Positions 36,948 through 46,432 are shown, counted from the stretch's first letter. The stretch is 64,000 nt of DNA from Thalassovita aquimarina (GCF_018219815.1 NZ_JADMKU010000016.1:39493-103492), one strand, 5' to 3'. Program-made: numbers and translations. Notes: generated by a model from the sequence alone, not told the origin.

Positions 36948-37661
36948 ATGACCTCTTCGAACAAGCACCCCAAGGCGCCGTGGCGCAATTTCTATGGCCG
37001 GATTCATGGCAAGACGATGAATCAGGCGCAGAAGGATTATCTGGACGAGGACCTTGAAGCATTGTCGCCCGGCGCGGTGGGTTGGGAGGAAAACCCCGAC
37101 CGCACCCCGATCGACATGGCCGCGCGGTTCCACGGTAAACCGGTCTGGCTGGAAATCGGGTTTGGCGGTGGCGAACATCTGGTGCACATGGCCGAGACCT
37201 ATCCGCAGGTCGAAATCATCGGTTGCGAACCCTTCATCAACGGCGTCGCGATGCTCTTGGGCAAGATCCGGCGGCTGGGCACGCAGAACGTGTCGGTGCA
37301 TCCGGGCGACGTGCGCGACCTGTTTGACGTGCTGCCCGATGCCTCGATCGACAAGGCCTTCCTGCTTTATCCCGATCCCTGGCCGAAGAAGCGCCATCAC
37401 CGCCGCCGCTTCGTGACGCCGGAATACCTCGGGCCGCTGAACCGGGTGCTGAAGCCGGGGGCGATTTTCCGGGTCGCGACGGACATTCCCGATTACGTGC
37501 GCCAGACGCTGGAAGAGGTGCCCAAGGCCGGGTTCGACTGGCTGGCCGAACGGCCTGACGATTGGCGCGAGCCGTGGGATGACTGGATTTCCACGCGCTA
37601 CGAACAGAAGGCGCTGCGCGAGGGGCGGGTGCCGCATTACCTGACGTTCCGCAAGCGCTGA
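36948..37661 (+). CDS. trmB: tRNA (guanine-N7)-methyltransferase TrmB
   Basis: A 237-residue SAM-dependent methyltransferase with the SAM loop [15 protein letters not shown], the [10 protein letters not shown] strand and the signature [18 protein letters not shown]. It makes m7G46 in the tRNA variable loop. The N-terminal [18 protein letters not shown] is characteristic of alphaproteobacterial TrmB. Confidence 0.96.
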   Translation: MTSSNKHPKAPWRNFYGRIHGKTMNQAQKDYLDEDLEALSPGAVGWEENPDRTPIDMAARFHGKPVWLEIGFGGGEHLVHMAETYPQVEIIGCEPFINGVAMLLGKIRRLGTQNVSVHPGDVRDLFDVLPDASIDKAFLLYPDPWPKKRHHRRRFVTPEYLGPLNRVLKPGAIFRVATDIPDYVRQTLEEVPKAGFDWLAERPDDWREPWDDWISTRYEQKALREGRVPHYLTFRKR

Positions 37662-37759
37662 GGCCGCTCCGTTCCGAGTGTCCGGGGAACGATGAAAGGG
37701 CACATGGACGCCCCTTTGGGATTACGCTATCACACCGTCAGGTAGTGAGGAGAGCACCC

Positions 37760-39112
37760 ATGTCCGGACACGGCACCCCGATCCCGATGACATCGCGCAA
37801 ATGCGGCCCCCTGACAGGCGAGGCGCATGTGCCGGGCGACAAGTCGATCAGCCATCGGTCGCTGATCCTTGGCGCGATGGCCGTGGGCGAAACCGTGATC
37901 ACCGGGTTGCTGGAAGGCGAAGACGTGCTGGACACCGCCAAGGCGATGCGCGCCTTCGGGGCCGAGGTGGCGCGCGACGAAGACGGCACCTGGCATGTAC
38001 ATGGTGTCGGCGTCGGCGGCTTTGCCGAACCCGGGAACGTCATCGATTGCGGCAATTCGGGCACCGGCGTGCGGTTGATCATGGGGGCGATGGCGACATC
38101 GCCCATTACCGCGACGTTTACCGGCGACGCCAGCCTGAACAAGCGGCCGATGGCGCGGGTGACCGATCCCTTGGCGCTGTTCGGGACGCAGGCGGTGGGC
38201 CGCGCCGGCGGACGTCTGCCGATGACCATCGTGGGCGCCGCTGATCCGGTACCGGTGCGTTACGAAGTCCCGGTGCCGTCGGCGCAGGTGAAATCAGCCG
38301 TCTTGCTGGCGGGGCTGAACGCGCCCGGGCAGACGGTGGTGATCGAGAAGGAAGCGACCCGCGATCACACCGAGCGGATGCTGGGGGGCTTCGGCGCCGC
38401 GATCACGACGGAAGTGACCGATGAAGGCCGGGTCATCACCCTGACCGGGCGGCCCGAGCTGAAACCGCAGACCATCGTGGTGCCGCGCGATCCCTCCTCG
38501 GCGGCCTTTCCGGTCTGTGCCGCGCTGATCGTACCGGGATCGGACGTGCTGGTGCCCAATATCGGGCTGAACCCGACCCGGGCCGGGTTGTTCTATACGC
38601 TGCAGGACATGGGCGCCGACCTGACCTTCGAGAACATGCGCGAAGAGGGCGGCGAACCGGTGGCTGACCTGCGGGCGAAGTTTTCGCCCGACCTGAAAGG
38701 TATCGAGGTGCCGCCCGAACGCGCCGCCAGCATGATCGACGAATACCCCGTGCTGTCGGTGGTCGCGGCTTTCGCGACCGGCGACACGGTGATGCGCGGG
38801 GTCAAGGAATTGCGGGTCAAGGAATCCGACCGGATCGAGGCGATGGCGGCGGGCCTGCGCGCCAACGGGGTCGAGGTCGAGGACGGCCCGGATTGGTGGA
38901 TCGTAAAGGGGCGGGGTCATGGCAACGTGCCAGGCGGGGCCACCTGTGTCAGCCACCTGGATCACCGGATCGCGATGAGCTTCATGGTGCTGGGCATGGC
39001 GACAGAGGCGCCGGTCAGCGTCGATGACGGCAGTCCGATCGCCACCTCCTTCCCGATTTTCGAAGGCTTGATGGGGGCGTTGGGCGCACGGATCGAACGC
39101 GGTTCCCAATGA
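37760..39112 (+). CDS. aroA: EPSP synthase AroA (class II type)
   Basis: A 450-residue 3-phosphoshikimate 1-carboxyvinyltransferase of the shikimate pathway. [16 protein letters not shown] and [12 protein letters not shown] are class II features (class I has PGSKS). The loop that reads NAAT in the Agrobacterium CP4 enzyme is NSGT here ([11 protein letters not shown]), so the residue equal to CP4 Ala100 is Gly, as in class I enzymes. The ATG at 37760 follows GAGGAGAGCACCC. The stop overlaps the next small gene by 4 bp. Confidence 0.95.
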   Translation: MSGHGTPIPMTSRKCGPLTGEAHVPGDKSISHRSLILGAMAVGETVITGLLEGEDVLDTAKAMRAFGAEVARDEDGTWHVHGVGVGGFAEPGNVIDCGNSGTGVRLIMGAMATSPITATFTGDASLNKRPMARVTDPLALFGTQAVGRAGGRLPMTIVGAADPVPVRYEVPVPSAQVKSAVLLAGLNAPGQTVVIEKEATRDHTERMLGGFGAAITTEVTDEGRVITLTGRPELKPQTIVVPRDPSSAAFPVCAALIVPGSDVLVPNIGLNPTRAGLFYTLQDMGADLTFENMREEGGEPVADLRAKFSPDLKGIEVPPERAASMIDEYPVLSVVAAFATGDTVMRGVKELRVKESDRIEAMAAGLRANGVEVEDGPDWWIVKGRGHGNVPGGATCVSHLDHRIAMSFMVLGMATEAPVSVDDGSPIATSFPIFEGLMGALGARIERGSQ

Positions 39113-39234
39113 CCCCGTTCCGGCTGGCGTGGTGGGGGCTGACGCTGCTGGTCGCGGCGCTTTTTGCCGCCCTGCTGGCGCTGGCACTGATCGCGCTTGG
39201 CCATGTCGGGCTACGCCGTTGGGGAAGGTTATGA
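39109..39234 (+). CDS. Tiny membrane protein, 41 residues
   Basis: ATG at 39109 overlaps the aroA stop (ATGA), and the TGA at 39232-39234 overlaps the ATG of the following GFA gene in the same way. The peptide has a short polar start (TPFR), one Leu/Ala-rich helix of about 25 residues with a double Trp at residues 8-9, and a basic end (GLRRWGRL). Double coupling by 4-bp overlaps and one perfect membrane helix argue for a real gene; no family recognised. Confidence 0.6.
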   Translation: MTPFRLAWWGLTLLVAALFAALLALALIALGHVGLRRWGRL

Positions 39235-39626
39235 GGCGGGGCAGTTGCCTATGCGGGCGTATCCAGTACGCGGTTTCGGGCGAATTCGGCCCTGCGACCG
39301 CCTGCCATTGCTACCAGTGCCGCAAGGCGTCCGGCAGCTATTCCATCGCCGCCCCGGTGCCGGTGGGCAGCCTGAGCATCGAGGGCGATCCGCGCTGGTT
39401 CGAATCTTCGCCCGGGACAAGGCGCGGGTTTTGCCCCGATTGCGGGTCCTACCTGTTCTGGGACGAAGGCGACGGGCTGATCTGGGTCAGCCTGGGCACG
39501 GTGGACGGGGCGACGGGAACGCGGGTGGAAAACCATATCTTCTGCGCCTACAAAGGCGATTACGAAAACCTGATCGACGCGGTGCCGCACTACCGCGAAG
39601 GCTGGTCCAGCGAGGAGATAGAGTGA
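39231..39626 (+). CDS. GFA/CENP-V-family zinc protein
   Basis: A 131-residue protein of the glutathione-dependent formaldehyde-activating (Mss4-like) fold. Zinc-binding Cys are visible as CLCG near residue 6, CHCYQCRK near residue 25 and CPDCGSY near residue 71, in the usual spacing. The fold is a zinc scaffold; enzymatic activity of such proteins is doubtful. The start overlaps the tiny upstream gene and the stop shares one base with cmk. Confidence 0.85.
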   Translation: MRRGSCLCGRIQYAVSGEFGPATACHCYQCRKASGSYSIAAPVPVGSLSIEGDPRWFESSPGTRRGFCPDCGSYLFWDEGDGLIWVSLGTVDGATGTRVENHIFCAYKGDYENLIDAVPHYREGWSSEEIE

Positions 39627-40240
39627 TGCCGTTCACAATTGCGATCGACGGCCCGGCGGCGGCGGGCAAGGGCACCATTTCCAAGGCAGTGGCGGCACAT
39701 TACGGCTTCGCCCATCTCGATACCGGGTTGCTCTATCGCGCGGTGGGCGCGCGGATGCTGGACGGGGTGGAGCCGATCGAGGCGGCGCAGACCCTGACGT
39801 CGAAGGATTTGGAGGCGCCGGACCTGCGCAGCCACGAGGTAGCGCAGGCTGCCAGCAAGGTCGCGGCGATCCCCGAAGTGCGCGAGGCGCTGGTCGATTT
39901 CCAGCGCGCCTTCGCGCAACGGCAGGGCGGCGCGGTGCTGGACGGGCGCGATATCGGCACGGTGATCTGCCCCGAGGCCGAGGCCAAGCTCTACGTCACC
40001 GCGAGCGCAGAGGTGCGCGCCGGACGGCGCTACAAGGAATTGCAGGGCAAGGGATCGGAGCTGAGCTTCGACGCGGTGCTGGCCGAGGTGAAGGAACGCG
40101 ACGCGCGCGACAGCGAACGTGCTAGCGCACCGATGAAACCGGCAGCTGACGCGGTGCTGATCGACACGTCGGAGCTGTCGATCGAGGACGCGGTGGCCGC
40201 GGCGATCCACGCCGTCGACGCCAAGCGCGCGGCAGGTTAG
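39626..40240 (+). CDS. cmk: Cytidylate kinase Cmk
   Basis: A 204-residue (d)CMP kinase with Walker [10 protein letters not shown] at residues 9-17, the [12 protein letters not shown] substrate segment, [11 protein letters not shown] and [13 protein letters not shown] near the end. It phosphorylates CMP and dCMP. In most relatives it lies directly before rpsA; here three genes intervene. ATG at 39626 shares one base with the stop of the GFA gene. Confidence 0.95.
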   Translation: MPFTIAIDGPAAAGKGTISKAVAAHYGFAHLDTGLLYRAVGARMLDGVEPIEAAQTLTSKDLEAPDLRSHEVAQAASKVAAIPEVREALVDFQRAFAQRQGGAVLDGRDIGTVICPEAEAKLYVTASAEVRAGRRYKELQGKGSELSFDAVLAEVKERDARDSERASAPMKPAADAVLIDTSELSIEDAVAAAIHAVDAKRAAG

Positions 40241-40635
40241 GCGGTTTCTTCGGCCGCGGCGTCGTAGCGCTGGCGCGCCGCGTCGATATTGGCCAGGTTG
40301 TCGATTGCCCAGCGGCCAAGCACGCGCACCGGTTCACTGAAGGATTTTCCCAGCGGCGTCAGCGCGTATTCCACCTTGGGCGGGATCGTCGGGTGATAGG
40401 TCCGGCTGATCAGCCCATCGCGTTCGAGTTCCTTCAGGGTCAGGCTGAGCATCCTTTGGGTGATGCCGAGATAGCGCTTGAGTTCATTGAAACGCATGGT
40501 TCCGTCATCAAGGGCGATGACGATCATGACGCTCCAGCGGTCGCCGACGCGCGACAGCACGTCCTTGATGCACTGGCACTGGGCCGCGTCCCGTTCTGAA
40601 TGCGCGGTGGTTCCTTCCGTGTAACCAGGGGTCAT
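40237..40635 (-). CDS. HxlR-family transcriptional regulator
   Basis: A 132-residue winged-helix regulator. It has the HxlR pattern [26 protein letters not shown], then [32 protein letters not shown]. The Cys pair at residues 20 and 22 lies where redox- or electrophile-sensing Cys occur in family members. Divergent from the nitroreductase gene, which it probably controls. Its stop overlaps the end of cmk by 4 bp. Confidence 0.9.
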   Translation of the reverse strand: MTPGYTEGTTAHSERDAAQCQCIKDVLSRVGDRWSVMIVIALDDGTMRFNELKRYLGITQRMLSLTLKELERDGLISRTYHPTIPPKVEYALTPLGKSFSEPVRVLGRWAIDNLANIDAARQRYDAAAEETA

Positions 40636-40732
40636 GCATGTGCCCTCTTGCGGTGCCTTTGGTATGGATTATGTATCCGGTTCCGATTTTATACCGCCCT
40701 ATGCGGTCAAGAGCAAACGAAGGACCGATGTC
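40636..40732. promoter_or_regulatory. Divergent promoter region, hxlR-type / nitroreductase
   Basis: The 97-bp spacer is AT-rich in its centre and holds nested inverted repeats: GGAT-N5-ATCC at 40666-40678 and GGTAT (40661) with ATACC (40691). These are candidate HxlR operators serving both directions. No tight -35/-10 pair could be fixed. Confidence 0.45.
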
Positions 40733-41362
40733 ATGTTGAAAGAGAAGCTGAACTGGCGCTACGCGACCAAGAAAATGGATCCGTCGAAAACCGTTCCGGA
40801 TGAAAAAGTCGATGCGATCCTGGAGGCGATCAGCCTGGCGCCGACCTCCAGCGGGTTGCAGCCCTTCGAGGTGATCGTGGTGAAAGATCCCGACACCCGC
40901 GCCAAGCTGAGCGCGGCGGCGATGGGGCAGCAGCAGCTGGTCGAGGGTTCTCACGTTCTGGTCTTCGCCGCATGGGATAACTACAGCGAGGAGCGAATCG
41001 ACTCCGTGGTTGCCCAGATGGCCGAGGAACGCGGTGCGAGCGAGATGCTGGACGACTATTATTCCAGGCTCAAGGCGCTGTACCTGCCGCGTGAGGAACG
41101 GGCGAATTTCGAACATGCCGTCCGCCAGGCCTACATCGCGCTTGGCATCGCCCTGACCGCGGCCGCGTTCGAGGAAGTGGACGCAACGCCGATGGAAGGA
41201 TTCGATCCCGAAGCGGTCGACGAAATCCTCGGCCTGCGGGCGCGCGGATTGCGTTCGGTTCTGGTGGTGCCGCTTGGCTATCGTCAGGAAGACGGCGACT
41301 GGCTGGTCAATCTCAAGAAGGTGCGCCGCCCGCGTGCCCGTTTCGTGACCGAAGTGGCCTGA
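40733..41362 (+). CDS. Nitroreductase-family NAD(P)H oxidoreductase
   Basis: A 209-residue flavin enzyme of the NfsB type. RYATKKMDPSKTVPDEKVDAILEAISLAPTSSGLQPF is the typical N-terminal FMN-binding start; AYIALGIALTAAAFEEVDATPMEGF and LPLG-like VVPLGYRQEDGDW are the other conserved parts. Acts on quinones, nitro compounds or flavins with NAD(P)H. The ATG at 40733 has AAGGA upstream. Divergent from an HxlR regulator, a combination usual in electrophile or quinone stress responses. Confidence 0.9.
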   Translation: MLKEKLNWRYATKKMDPSKTVPDEKVDAILEAISLAPTSSGLQPFEVIVVKDPDTRAKLSAAAMGQQQLVEGSHVLVFAAWDNYSEERIDSVVAQMAEERGASEMLDDYYSRLKALYLPREERANFEHAVRQAYIALGIALTAAAFEEVDATPMEGFDPEAVDEILGLRARGLRSVLVVPLGYRQEDGDWLVNLKKVRRPRARFVTEVA

Positions 41363-41476
41363 TCCCGCGGGCAGGGGCCTGTTGGTCCCTGCCTTCCGGC
41401 CCTGAACCCTTGCAACCCTGAACCGAAGTCTGTTTTGTGCGCGCCAAACAGCTGCGTTTTCCGAAAAGGACAGGAT

Positions 41477-42478
41477 ATGCAATCGAGACGACTTGGAGCA
41501 CAGGGCCCTGAAGTTTCCGCGCTTGGGATCGGCGCGATGAGTTTCGCCGAATTCTACGGGCCGACGACGGACGAAAATTCATATGCCATCATGGATGCGG
41601 CGGTGGAGGCCGGGGTCACCCATGTCGACACGTCCAACGTCTATGGCATGGGCCGGTCCGAAAACGCCATCGGGGCGTTCCTCAAATCCCGCGGGACCGC
41701 GGCGCGCGATCATTTCGTCATCGCCACCAAGGCGGGGATTTCCAAGGATGCCGACGGCAACCGCTGCTTCGACAATTCGCCCGAACATTTCGAGGCCGAA
41801 CTGGACAAGAGCCTTGAACGGTTGGGCGTCGAGTGTGTCGATCTGTTCTATATGCACCGCTATCAGGCCGAGCGCCCGATCGAGGAGGTGACTGAGGCGC
41901 TGGCGGCGCTGGTCAAGAAGGGCAAGACCAAGTCCATCGGCCTGTCTGAAATCGCGCCGAGCACCCTGCGCCGCGCCGTCGCCGTGCATCCCATCGCCGC
42001 GGTGCAGTCGGAATATTCGCTGGCCACGCGGGCACCGGAACTGGGCCTGCTGCAGGCCTGCGAAGAACTGGGCACCGCCTTCGTCGCGTTTTCGCCGGTG
42101 GGCCGGTCGTTCCTGACCGACGATCCGATCCCGGCCTCGCGGGTGCCCGAACTGGGTTTCCTGAAGGTGAACCCGCGGTTCCAGCAACCGAATTACGATT
42201 ACAACATCGCCGCGACCGACAGGTTCCGCGCTCTGGCGGCGGAAATGGGCATGCCGGCGGCATCGCTGGCGATTGCCTGGACCCTGCACAAGGGCGATCA
42301 CGTTCTGCCGATCCCCGGCACGAGGTCGACCTCGCATTTCGCCGAGCTGGTCAAGGGGACGAACGCGACGCTGACCGCGGACGACGTGGCGCGGATCGAA
42401 CAGGTGCTGCCGGTGGGCTGGGCCCATGGCGACCGCTATTCGGCGGGCCAATGGGTCGGGCCGGAACGCTTTAGCTGA
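41477..42478 (+). CDS. Aldo/keto reductase
   Basis: A 333-residue AKR of the YajO/AKR13-type group. The tetrad is visible: Asp in VDTSNVYG, Tyr in the same motif, Lys in IATKAGI and His in YMHRYQ. NADPH-binding end segment is PIPGTRSTSHFAEL. AAGGACAGGAT precedes the ATG at 41477. It follows the nitroreductase on the same strand and may share its redox-stress role. Confidence 0.9.
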   Translation: MQSRRLGAQGPEVSALGIGAMSFAEFYGPTTDENSYAIMDAAVEAGVTHVDTSNVYGMGRSENAIGAFLKSRGTAARDHFVIATKAGISKDADGNRCFDNSPEHFEAELDKSLERLGVECVDLFYMHRYQAERPIEEVTEALAALVKKGKTKSIGLSEIAPSTLRRAVAVHPIAAVQSEYSLATRAPELGLLQACEELGTAFVAFSPVGRSFLTDDPIPASRVPELGFLKVNPRFQQPNYDYNIAATDRFRALAAEMGMPAASLAIAWTLHKGDHVLPIPGTRSTSHFAELVKGTNATLTADDVARIEQVLPVGWAHGDRYSAGQWVGPERFS

Positions 42479-42584
42479 GCCGGGAAGGCGGGGCCGGACA
42501 AACCCCGGCCCGCACGTTCTTGACGGGCCGGGTGTGGGGCCGGAGTTCCGGCACCATGCCGCCTGTCCGAAAGAAGGTTCAGGC

Positions 42585-42612
42585 TTGCAACTTGGCCTGA
42601 CAGGATTTATAG
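42585..42612 (+). promoter_or_regulatory. Likely sigma-70 promoter of rpsA
   Basis: TTGCAA (42585-42590) and TTATAG (42607-42612) are 16 bp apart, with AT-rich sequence after the -10. The distance to the rpsA ATG is 170 bases, leaving a long leader. Confidence 0.55.
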
Positions 42613-42659
42613 AGCCCATTGTCGATAAGGCGTGGAGCCATAAAATAAAGAGATCGAGC

Positions 42660-42689
42660 AGGGTCGGGATCACCGGCCCTCTTTGTTTT
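42660..42689 (+). terminator. Hairpin plus T-rich tail in the rpsA leader
   Basis: AGGGTCGG (42660-42667) pairs with CCGGCCCT (42673-42680, one G-T pair), then CTTTGTTTT. It sits about 50 bases after the proposed promoter and 94 bases before rpsA, so it may act as an attenuator of S1 synthesis. Confidence 0.45.
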
Positions 42690-42782
42690 GTGGATGGCCC
42701 GAGGACCAACGATTAACCCCAAGACCGGCGGAGACAACCGCATGGCCAGTAACATCGATACTTAGAAGGATAGAAACGCTAC

Positions 42783-44462
42783 ATGGCGAATACATCGATG
42801 GAGGAATTCGAAGCCCTCCTTAACGAAAGCTTCGAAATGGACACCCCCCAAGAGGGTTCGGTTGTCAAAGGTAAGGTCATCGCGATCGAAGCGGGCCAAG
42901 CCATCATCGACGTAGGCTACAAGATGGAAGGCCGCGTCGATCTCAAAGAATTCGCAAATCCCGGTGAAGCCCCCGAAATCGCCGTTGGCGACGAGGTCGA
43001 GGTTTACCTGCGCTCTGCAGAAAACGCGCGTGGCGAAGCGGTCATCAGCCGCGAAATGGCCCGCCGCGAAGAAGCCTGGGATCGTCTGGAAAAGGCTTAT
43101 GCCGACGAACTGCGCGTCGAAGGCGCGATCTTCGGCCGCGTCAAGGGTGGCTTCACCGTCGACCTCGGCGGCGCCGTGGCCTTCCTGCCCGGTTCGCAGG
43201 TTGACGTCCGCCCGGTGCGTGACGCCGGCCCGCTGATGGGTCTGAAGCAGCCGTTCCAGATCCTGAAAATGGACCGTCGCCGTGGCAACATCGTCGTGTC
43301 GCGCCGCGCCATCCTGGAAGAAAGCCGCGCCGAGCAGCGCGCCGAGGTCATCGGCAAGCTCTCCGAAGGCGACACCGTCGAAGGTGTGGTCAAGAACATC
43401 ACCGAATACGGTGCGTTCGTTGACCTGGGCGGCGTTGACGGCCTGCTGCACGTCACCGACATGGCATGGCGCCGTGTGAACCACCCCTCCGAGATCCTGT
43501 CGATCGGCGAAACCGTCAATGTTCAGGTCATCAAGATCAACAAAGACACCCACCGCATCAGCCTGGGCATGAAGCAGCTGCAGGAAGATCCGTGGGATCT
43601 GGTCGCTGCCAAGTACCCGCTGAACTCGGTGCACAAGGGCCGCGTCACCAACATCACCGATTACGGTGCGTTTGTTGAGCTGGAACCCGGTGTCGAAGGC
43701 CTGGTCCACGTGTCGGAAATGTCCTGGACCAAGAAGAACGTCCACCCCGGCAAGATCGTTTCGACCAGCCAGGAAGTCGACGTCATGGTTCTGGAAATCG
43801 ACCAGGCCAAGCGCCGCGTTTCGCTGGGTCTCAAGCAGACCATGCGCAACCCGTGGGAAGTGTTCGCAGAAACCCATCCCGAGGGCACCGAGGTCGAAGG
43901 CGAAGTCAAGAACATCACCGAATTCGGTCTGTTCATCGGCCTGCCGGGCGAAATCGACGGCATGGTTCACCTGTCCGACCTGTCCTGGGACGAACGTGGC
44001 GAAGACGCGATCCAGAACTACCGCAAGGGCGATGTCGTCAAGGCCGTCGTTTCGGAAGTTGACGTGGAAAAAGAGCGTATTTCGCTGTCGATCAAAGCCC
44101 TGGGCGGCGACAAGTTCGCCGAAGCGGCTGGCGGCGTGAAGCGCGGCTCGATCATCACCGTCGAAGTGACCGCGATCGAAGACGGCGGCATCGAGGTGGA
44201 ATACGAAGGCATGAAGTCCTTCATCCGCCGTTCGGACCTGTCGCGTGATCGTGCCGAACAGCGCCCCGAGCGTTTCTCGGTCGGCGACAAGGTCGACGTT
44301 CGCGTCACCAATGTCGACATGAAGTCGCGCCGTCTGGGCCTGTCGATCAAGGCTCGCGAGATCGCCGAAGAGAAAGAGGCCGTGGAACAGTACGGTTCGT
44401 CGGACTCGGGCGCATCGCTGGGCGATATCCTGGGCGCAGCCCTGAAGGGCGACGACGAGTAA
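42783..44462 (+). CDS. rpsA: 30S ribosomal protein S1
   Basis: A 559-residue protein of six S1 (OB-fold) RNA-binding repeats. Repeats 3-5 are visible as GDTVEGVVKNITEYGAFVDLGG, NSVHKGRVTNITDYGAFVELE and TEVEGEVKNITEFGLFIGLPG. S1 brings mRNA to the 30S subunit. The codon use differs from its neighbours (strong preference for highly expressed codons such as CGT, GGT), as expected for an abundant protein. Followed by a strong terminator, then ihfB. Confidence 0.98.
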   Translation: MANTSMEEFEALLNESFEMDTPQEGSVVKGKVIAIEAGQAIIDVGYKMEGRVDLKEFANPGEAPEIAVGDEVEVYLRSAENARGEAVISREMARREEAWDRLEKAYADELRVEGAIFGRVKGGFTVDLGGAVAFLPGSQVDVRPVRDAGPLMGLKQPFQILKMDRRRGNIVVSRRAILEESRAEQRAEVIGKLSEGDTVEGVVKNITEYGAFVDLGGVDGLLHVTDMAWRRVNHPSEILSIGETVNVQVIKINKDTHRISLGMKQLQEDPWDLVAAKYPLNSVHKGRVTNITDYGAFVELEPGVEGLVHVSEMSWTKKNVHPGKIVSTSQEVDVMVLEIDQAKRRVSLGLKQTMRNPWEVFAETHPEGTEVEGEVKNITEFGLFIGLPGEIDGMVHLSDLSWDERGEDAIQNYRKGDVVKAVVSEVDVEKERISLSIKALGGDKFAEAAGGVKRGSIITVEVTAIEDGGIEVEYEGMKSFIRRSDLSRDRAEQRPERFSVGDKVDVRVTNVDMKSRRLGLSIKAREIAEEKEAVEQYGSSDSGASLGDILGAALKGDDE

Positions 44463-44487
44463 TCGTCGTTCCCGACCGCAAACAACG

Positions 44488-44519
44488 AGCCCCGCAGCCG
44501 CACGGTTGCGGGGCTTTTT
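44488..44519 (+). terminator. Intrinsic terminator after rpsA
   Basis: AGCCCCGCA (44488-44496) pairs with TGCGGGGCT (44507-44515), followed by a run of T. Confidence 0.92.
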
Positions 44520-44826
44520 CGTGGGGCGCCGGTGGCCGCCCGGCGGGGGACGAACATGATCCCGGACCGCGCCGAATGCGCGAACGAAATCATATGCGAA
44601 TCAAGGGCTTCTCTGCGCTGCGGCAGGAGGGCGAGGCGGCCTTATGCCGGGAGATGAAGGGCCGGCAGGCGCTCTGATCGGCGGAAACTGGCGCCAAAGG
44701 GGGCGAAAATAGCCCCGAATGGGGGTTTTCAGGCCAGCGGCTTGTTTCCCAACCAGATCTTTCTTCCTATAGTCATCGGAAACGCGCTATCGATAGCCAA
44801 TGCATTTGACTGGGGAGAGATAATCG
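44520..44826. other. 307-bp rpsA - ihfB intergenic region
   Basis: No gene seen. The last 90 bases are AT-richer and should hold the ihfB promoter; TTGTTT (44742) and TATAGT (44768) are present but 20 bp apart, too far for a good sigma-70 pair. Confidence 0.5.
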
Positions 44827-45108
44827 ATGATCCGTTCGGAACTGATCCAGAAAATCGCTGATGAAAATCCGCATCTCTTCCAGCGCGATGTCGAAAAGAT
44901 CGTGAACACAATATTCGACGAGATCACCGGCGCAATGGCGCGCGGCGACCGGGTCGAACTGCGTGGTTTCGGCGCGTTTTCAGTCAAGCAACGGGATGCT
45001 AGGGTTGGTCGGAACCCGCGTACCGGCGAAGCGGTCCAGGTCGAGGAAAAGCATGTGCCTTTCTTCAAGACCGGCAAGCTGCTGCGCGACCGACTGAACG
45101 GAAAGTAA
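44827..45108 (+). CDS. ihfB: Integration host factor subunit beta
   Basis: A 93-residue HU/IHF-fold DNA-bending protein. [31 protein letters not shown] is IHF-beta-like, and the DNA-intercalating arm carries [21 protein letters not shown]. With IHF-alpha (not in the window) it bends DNA in recombination, replication and sigma-54 promoters. GGGGAGAGATAATCG precedes the ATG. Position after rpsA is conserved. Confidence 0.96.
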   Translation: MIRSELIQKIADENPHLFQRDVEKIVNTIFDEITGAMARGDRVELRGFGAFSVKQRDARVGRNPRTGEAVQVEEKHVPFFKTGKLLRDRLNGK

Positions 45109-45115
45109 ATCGCTC

Positions 45116-45472
45116 ATGCGCTATATTCGTTATGCTTTTCTTGCCTCTCTGGGGGCAGTTCTGGTGTCCGTGGCCTTGGCCAATCGCGGCATGGTCAGCC
45201 TGTCGCTGCTGCCCGAGGCATTGGCCGAACTGACCGGGCTGTCCTATACCGTCGAACTGCCGCTTTTCGTGGTGATCTTCGGCGGTATCGTCGCCGGCCT
45301 GCTGATCGGGTTTTTCTGGGAATGGATGCGCGAATACAAACACCGCGCCGAGGCCAGCCGCAAAGCGCGCGAGGTGCACGACCTGGAACGCCAGCTGAAG
45401 CGCGAAAAGCGCCGCGCCGACACCGCCGAGCAGAAGGATGAAGTGCTCGCCCTGCTGGACGAGGCGTCCTGA
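45116..45472 (+). CDS. LapA-domain (DUF1049) membrane protein
   Basis: A 118-residue inner-membrane protein with two helices (about residues 4-20 and 42-63, [19 protein letters not shown]) and a charged coiled-coil C-terminus ([21 protein letters not shown]). This is the layout of LapA, which with LapB tunes lipopolysaccharide assembly in E. coli. It begins 7 bases after ihfB and is regularly found there in related genomes. Confidence 0.85.
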   Translation: MRYIRYAFLASLGAVLVSVALANRGMVSLSLLPEALAELTGLSYTVELPLFVVIFGGIVAGLLIGFFWEWMREYKHRAEASRKAREVHDLERQLKREKRRADTAEQKDEVLALLDEAS

Positions 45473-45479
45473 GTTTCCG

Positions 45480-46124
45480 ATGCCATCCGATGTGAAAGTT
45501 AAGATCTGCGGGCTGAAAGACCCCGCGCATGTCGAACTCGCCGCGCGCGCCGGGGCGGCCTATGTCGGCTTCGTGTTCTTTCCCAAGTCGCCGCGCAATC
45601 TCGGTCTCGATGAGGCGCGCGAACTGGCCTGGGCGGCACCGGTGGGGCTGGCCAAGGTGGCGCTGGTGGTGAATGCCGACGACGCGCAGCTCGATGCGAT
45701 CAATGACAAGGTCGCCATCGACATGTGGCAGCTGCATGGATCCGAAAGCCCCGAGCGGGTGGCCGAGATCAAGGCGCGTTACGGTCTGCCGGTGATGAAG
45801 GCGGTGGGGATCGCGACGCGCGACGACGTCGCCGCGATCGATCTCTACGCCGGGATCGCCGACCAGTTGCTGATCGATGCCAAGGCGCCGAAAGGGGCGG
45901 AGTTGCCCGGCGGGCGTGGCTTGCCGTTCGACTGGGAACTGGTGGTGCGCAAATACTGGCCCTGCCCGTGGATGCTGGCCGGTGGATTGACGCCGGAAAA
46001 CGTGGGCCGGGCGATCAACCTGACCGGCGCGCGGCAGGTCGACGTGTCATCGGGCGTGGAAAGCGCGCCGGGGGTGAAGGATCCGGAGCTGGTCGAAGCG
46101 TTTATCAAGGCGGCACTGGCCTGA
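45480..46124 (+). CDS. trpF: Phosphoribosylanthranilate isomerase TrpF
   Basis: A 214-residue TIM-barrel enzyme of tryptophan synthesis. Catalytic Cys10 is in VKICGLKDP, the acid in LLIDAKAP, and the phosphate loops are AGGLTPENV and [14 protein letters not shown]. It converts phosphoribosylanthranilate to CdRP. The ATG at 45480 lies 7 bases after the lapA-like stop. trpB follows with one small gene between. Confidence 0.96.
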   Translation: MPSDVKVKICGLKDPAHVELAARAGAAYVGFVFFPKSPRNLGLDEARELAWAAPVGLAKVALVVNADDAQLDAINDKVAIDMWQLHGSESPERVAEIKARYGLPVMKAVGIATRDDVAAIDLYAGIADQLLIDAKAPKGAELPGGRGLPFDWELVVRKYWPCPWMLAGGLTPENVGRAINLTGARQVDVSSGVESAPGVKDPELVEAFIKAALA

Positions 46125-46171
46125 GGGCCTGGTTTAATCCGTAATTAACCGAGATTTGCCAGGTTCGGGGC

Positions 46172-46432
46172 ATGCAAGGCTTGCCCGATAATATCGCCCT
46201 CGAGATTTGGATGCGCGCTGTGTTTTCATCGCGCGATGCCCGCCTTGGCGGTGTGATCAAGCGGCAGGTCCGCGATGTGGAACGGATCGTCGGGCGCGAG
46301 GCGTTCTTGTCCGAGGTGGCCAAGCGCGGCTGGCAGGCGTTGGAAAACGGCCGTCACTTCATCGTTTGCTGCAATGTCGAACCGATCCGCCGGGTCCGGG
46401 CGGCGGGATCGCCCGCGCGCGCGGGCGATTGA
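46172..46432 (+). CDS. Small conserved protein between trpF and trpB
   Basis: An 86-residue soluble basic protein (IALEIWMRAVFSSRDARLGG..., ERIVGREAFLSEVAKRGWQALENGRHFIVCCN). No named domain recognised. Small proteins at this position are seen in related bacteria and are sometimes mislabelled as anthranilate isomerase because of the neighbour; the sequence shows no TIM-barrel features. No clear ribosome-binding site, so the start is uncertain. Confidence 0.6.
   Translation: MQGLPDNIALEIWMRAVFSSRDARLGGVIKRQVRDVERIVGREAFLSEVAKRGWQALENGRHFIVCCNVEPIRRVRAAGSPARAGD

Larger units (their letters stand above)
42479..42782. other. 304-bp aldo/keto reductase - rpsA intergenic region
   Basis: No gene seen. 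It begins with GC-rich inverted sequence (42490-42545) that may end the reductase transcript, then the promoter and leader hairpin listed separately. Confidence 0.6.

Noticed and set aside
37690..37720. Possible terminator after trmB (AAAGGGC...GCCCCTTT)
   Set aside because: Stem has a bulge and no T-run follows; too weak to list.
46172..46432. Assignment of the small trp-operon protein as a second anthranilate isomerase
   Set aside because: Too short for a TIM barrel, and none of the TrpF motifs are present; the real trpF lies just upstream.
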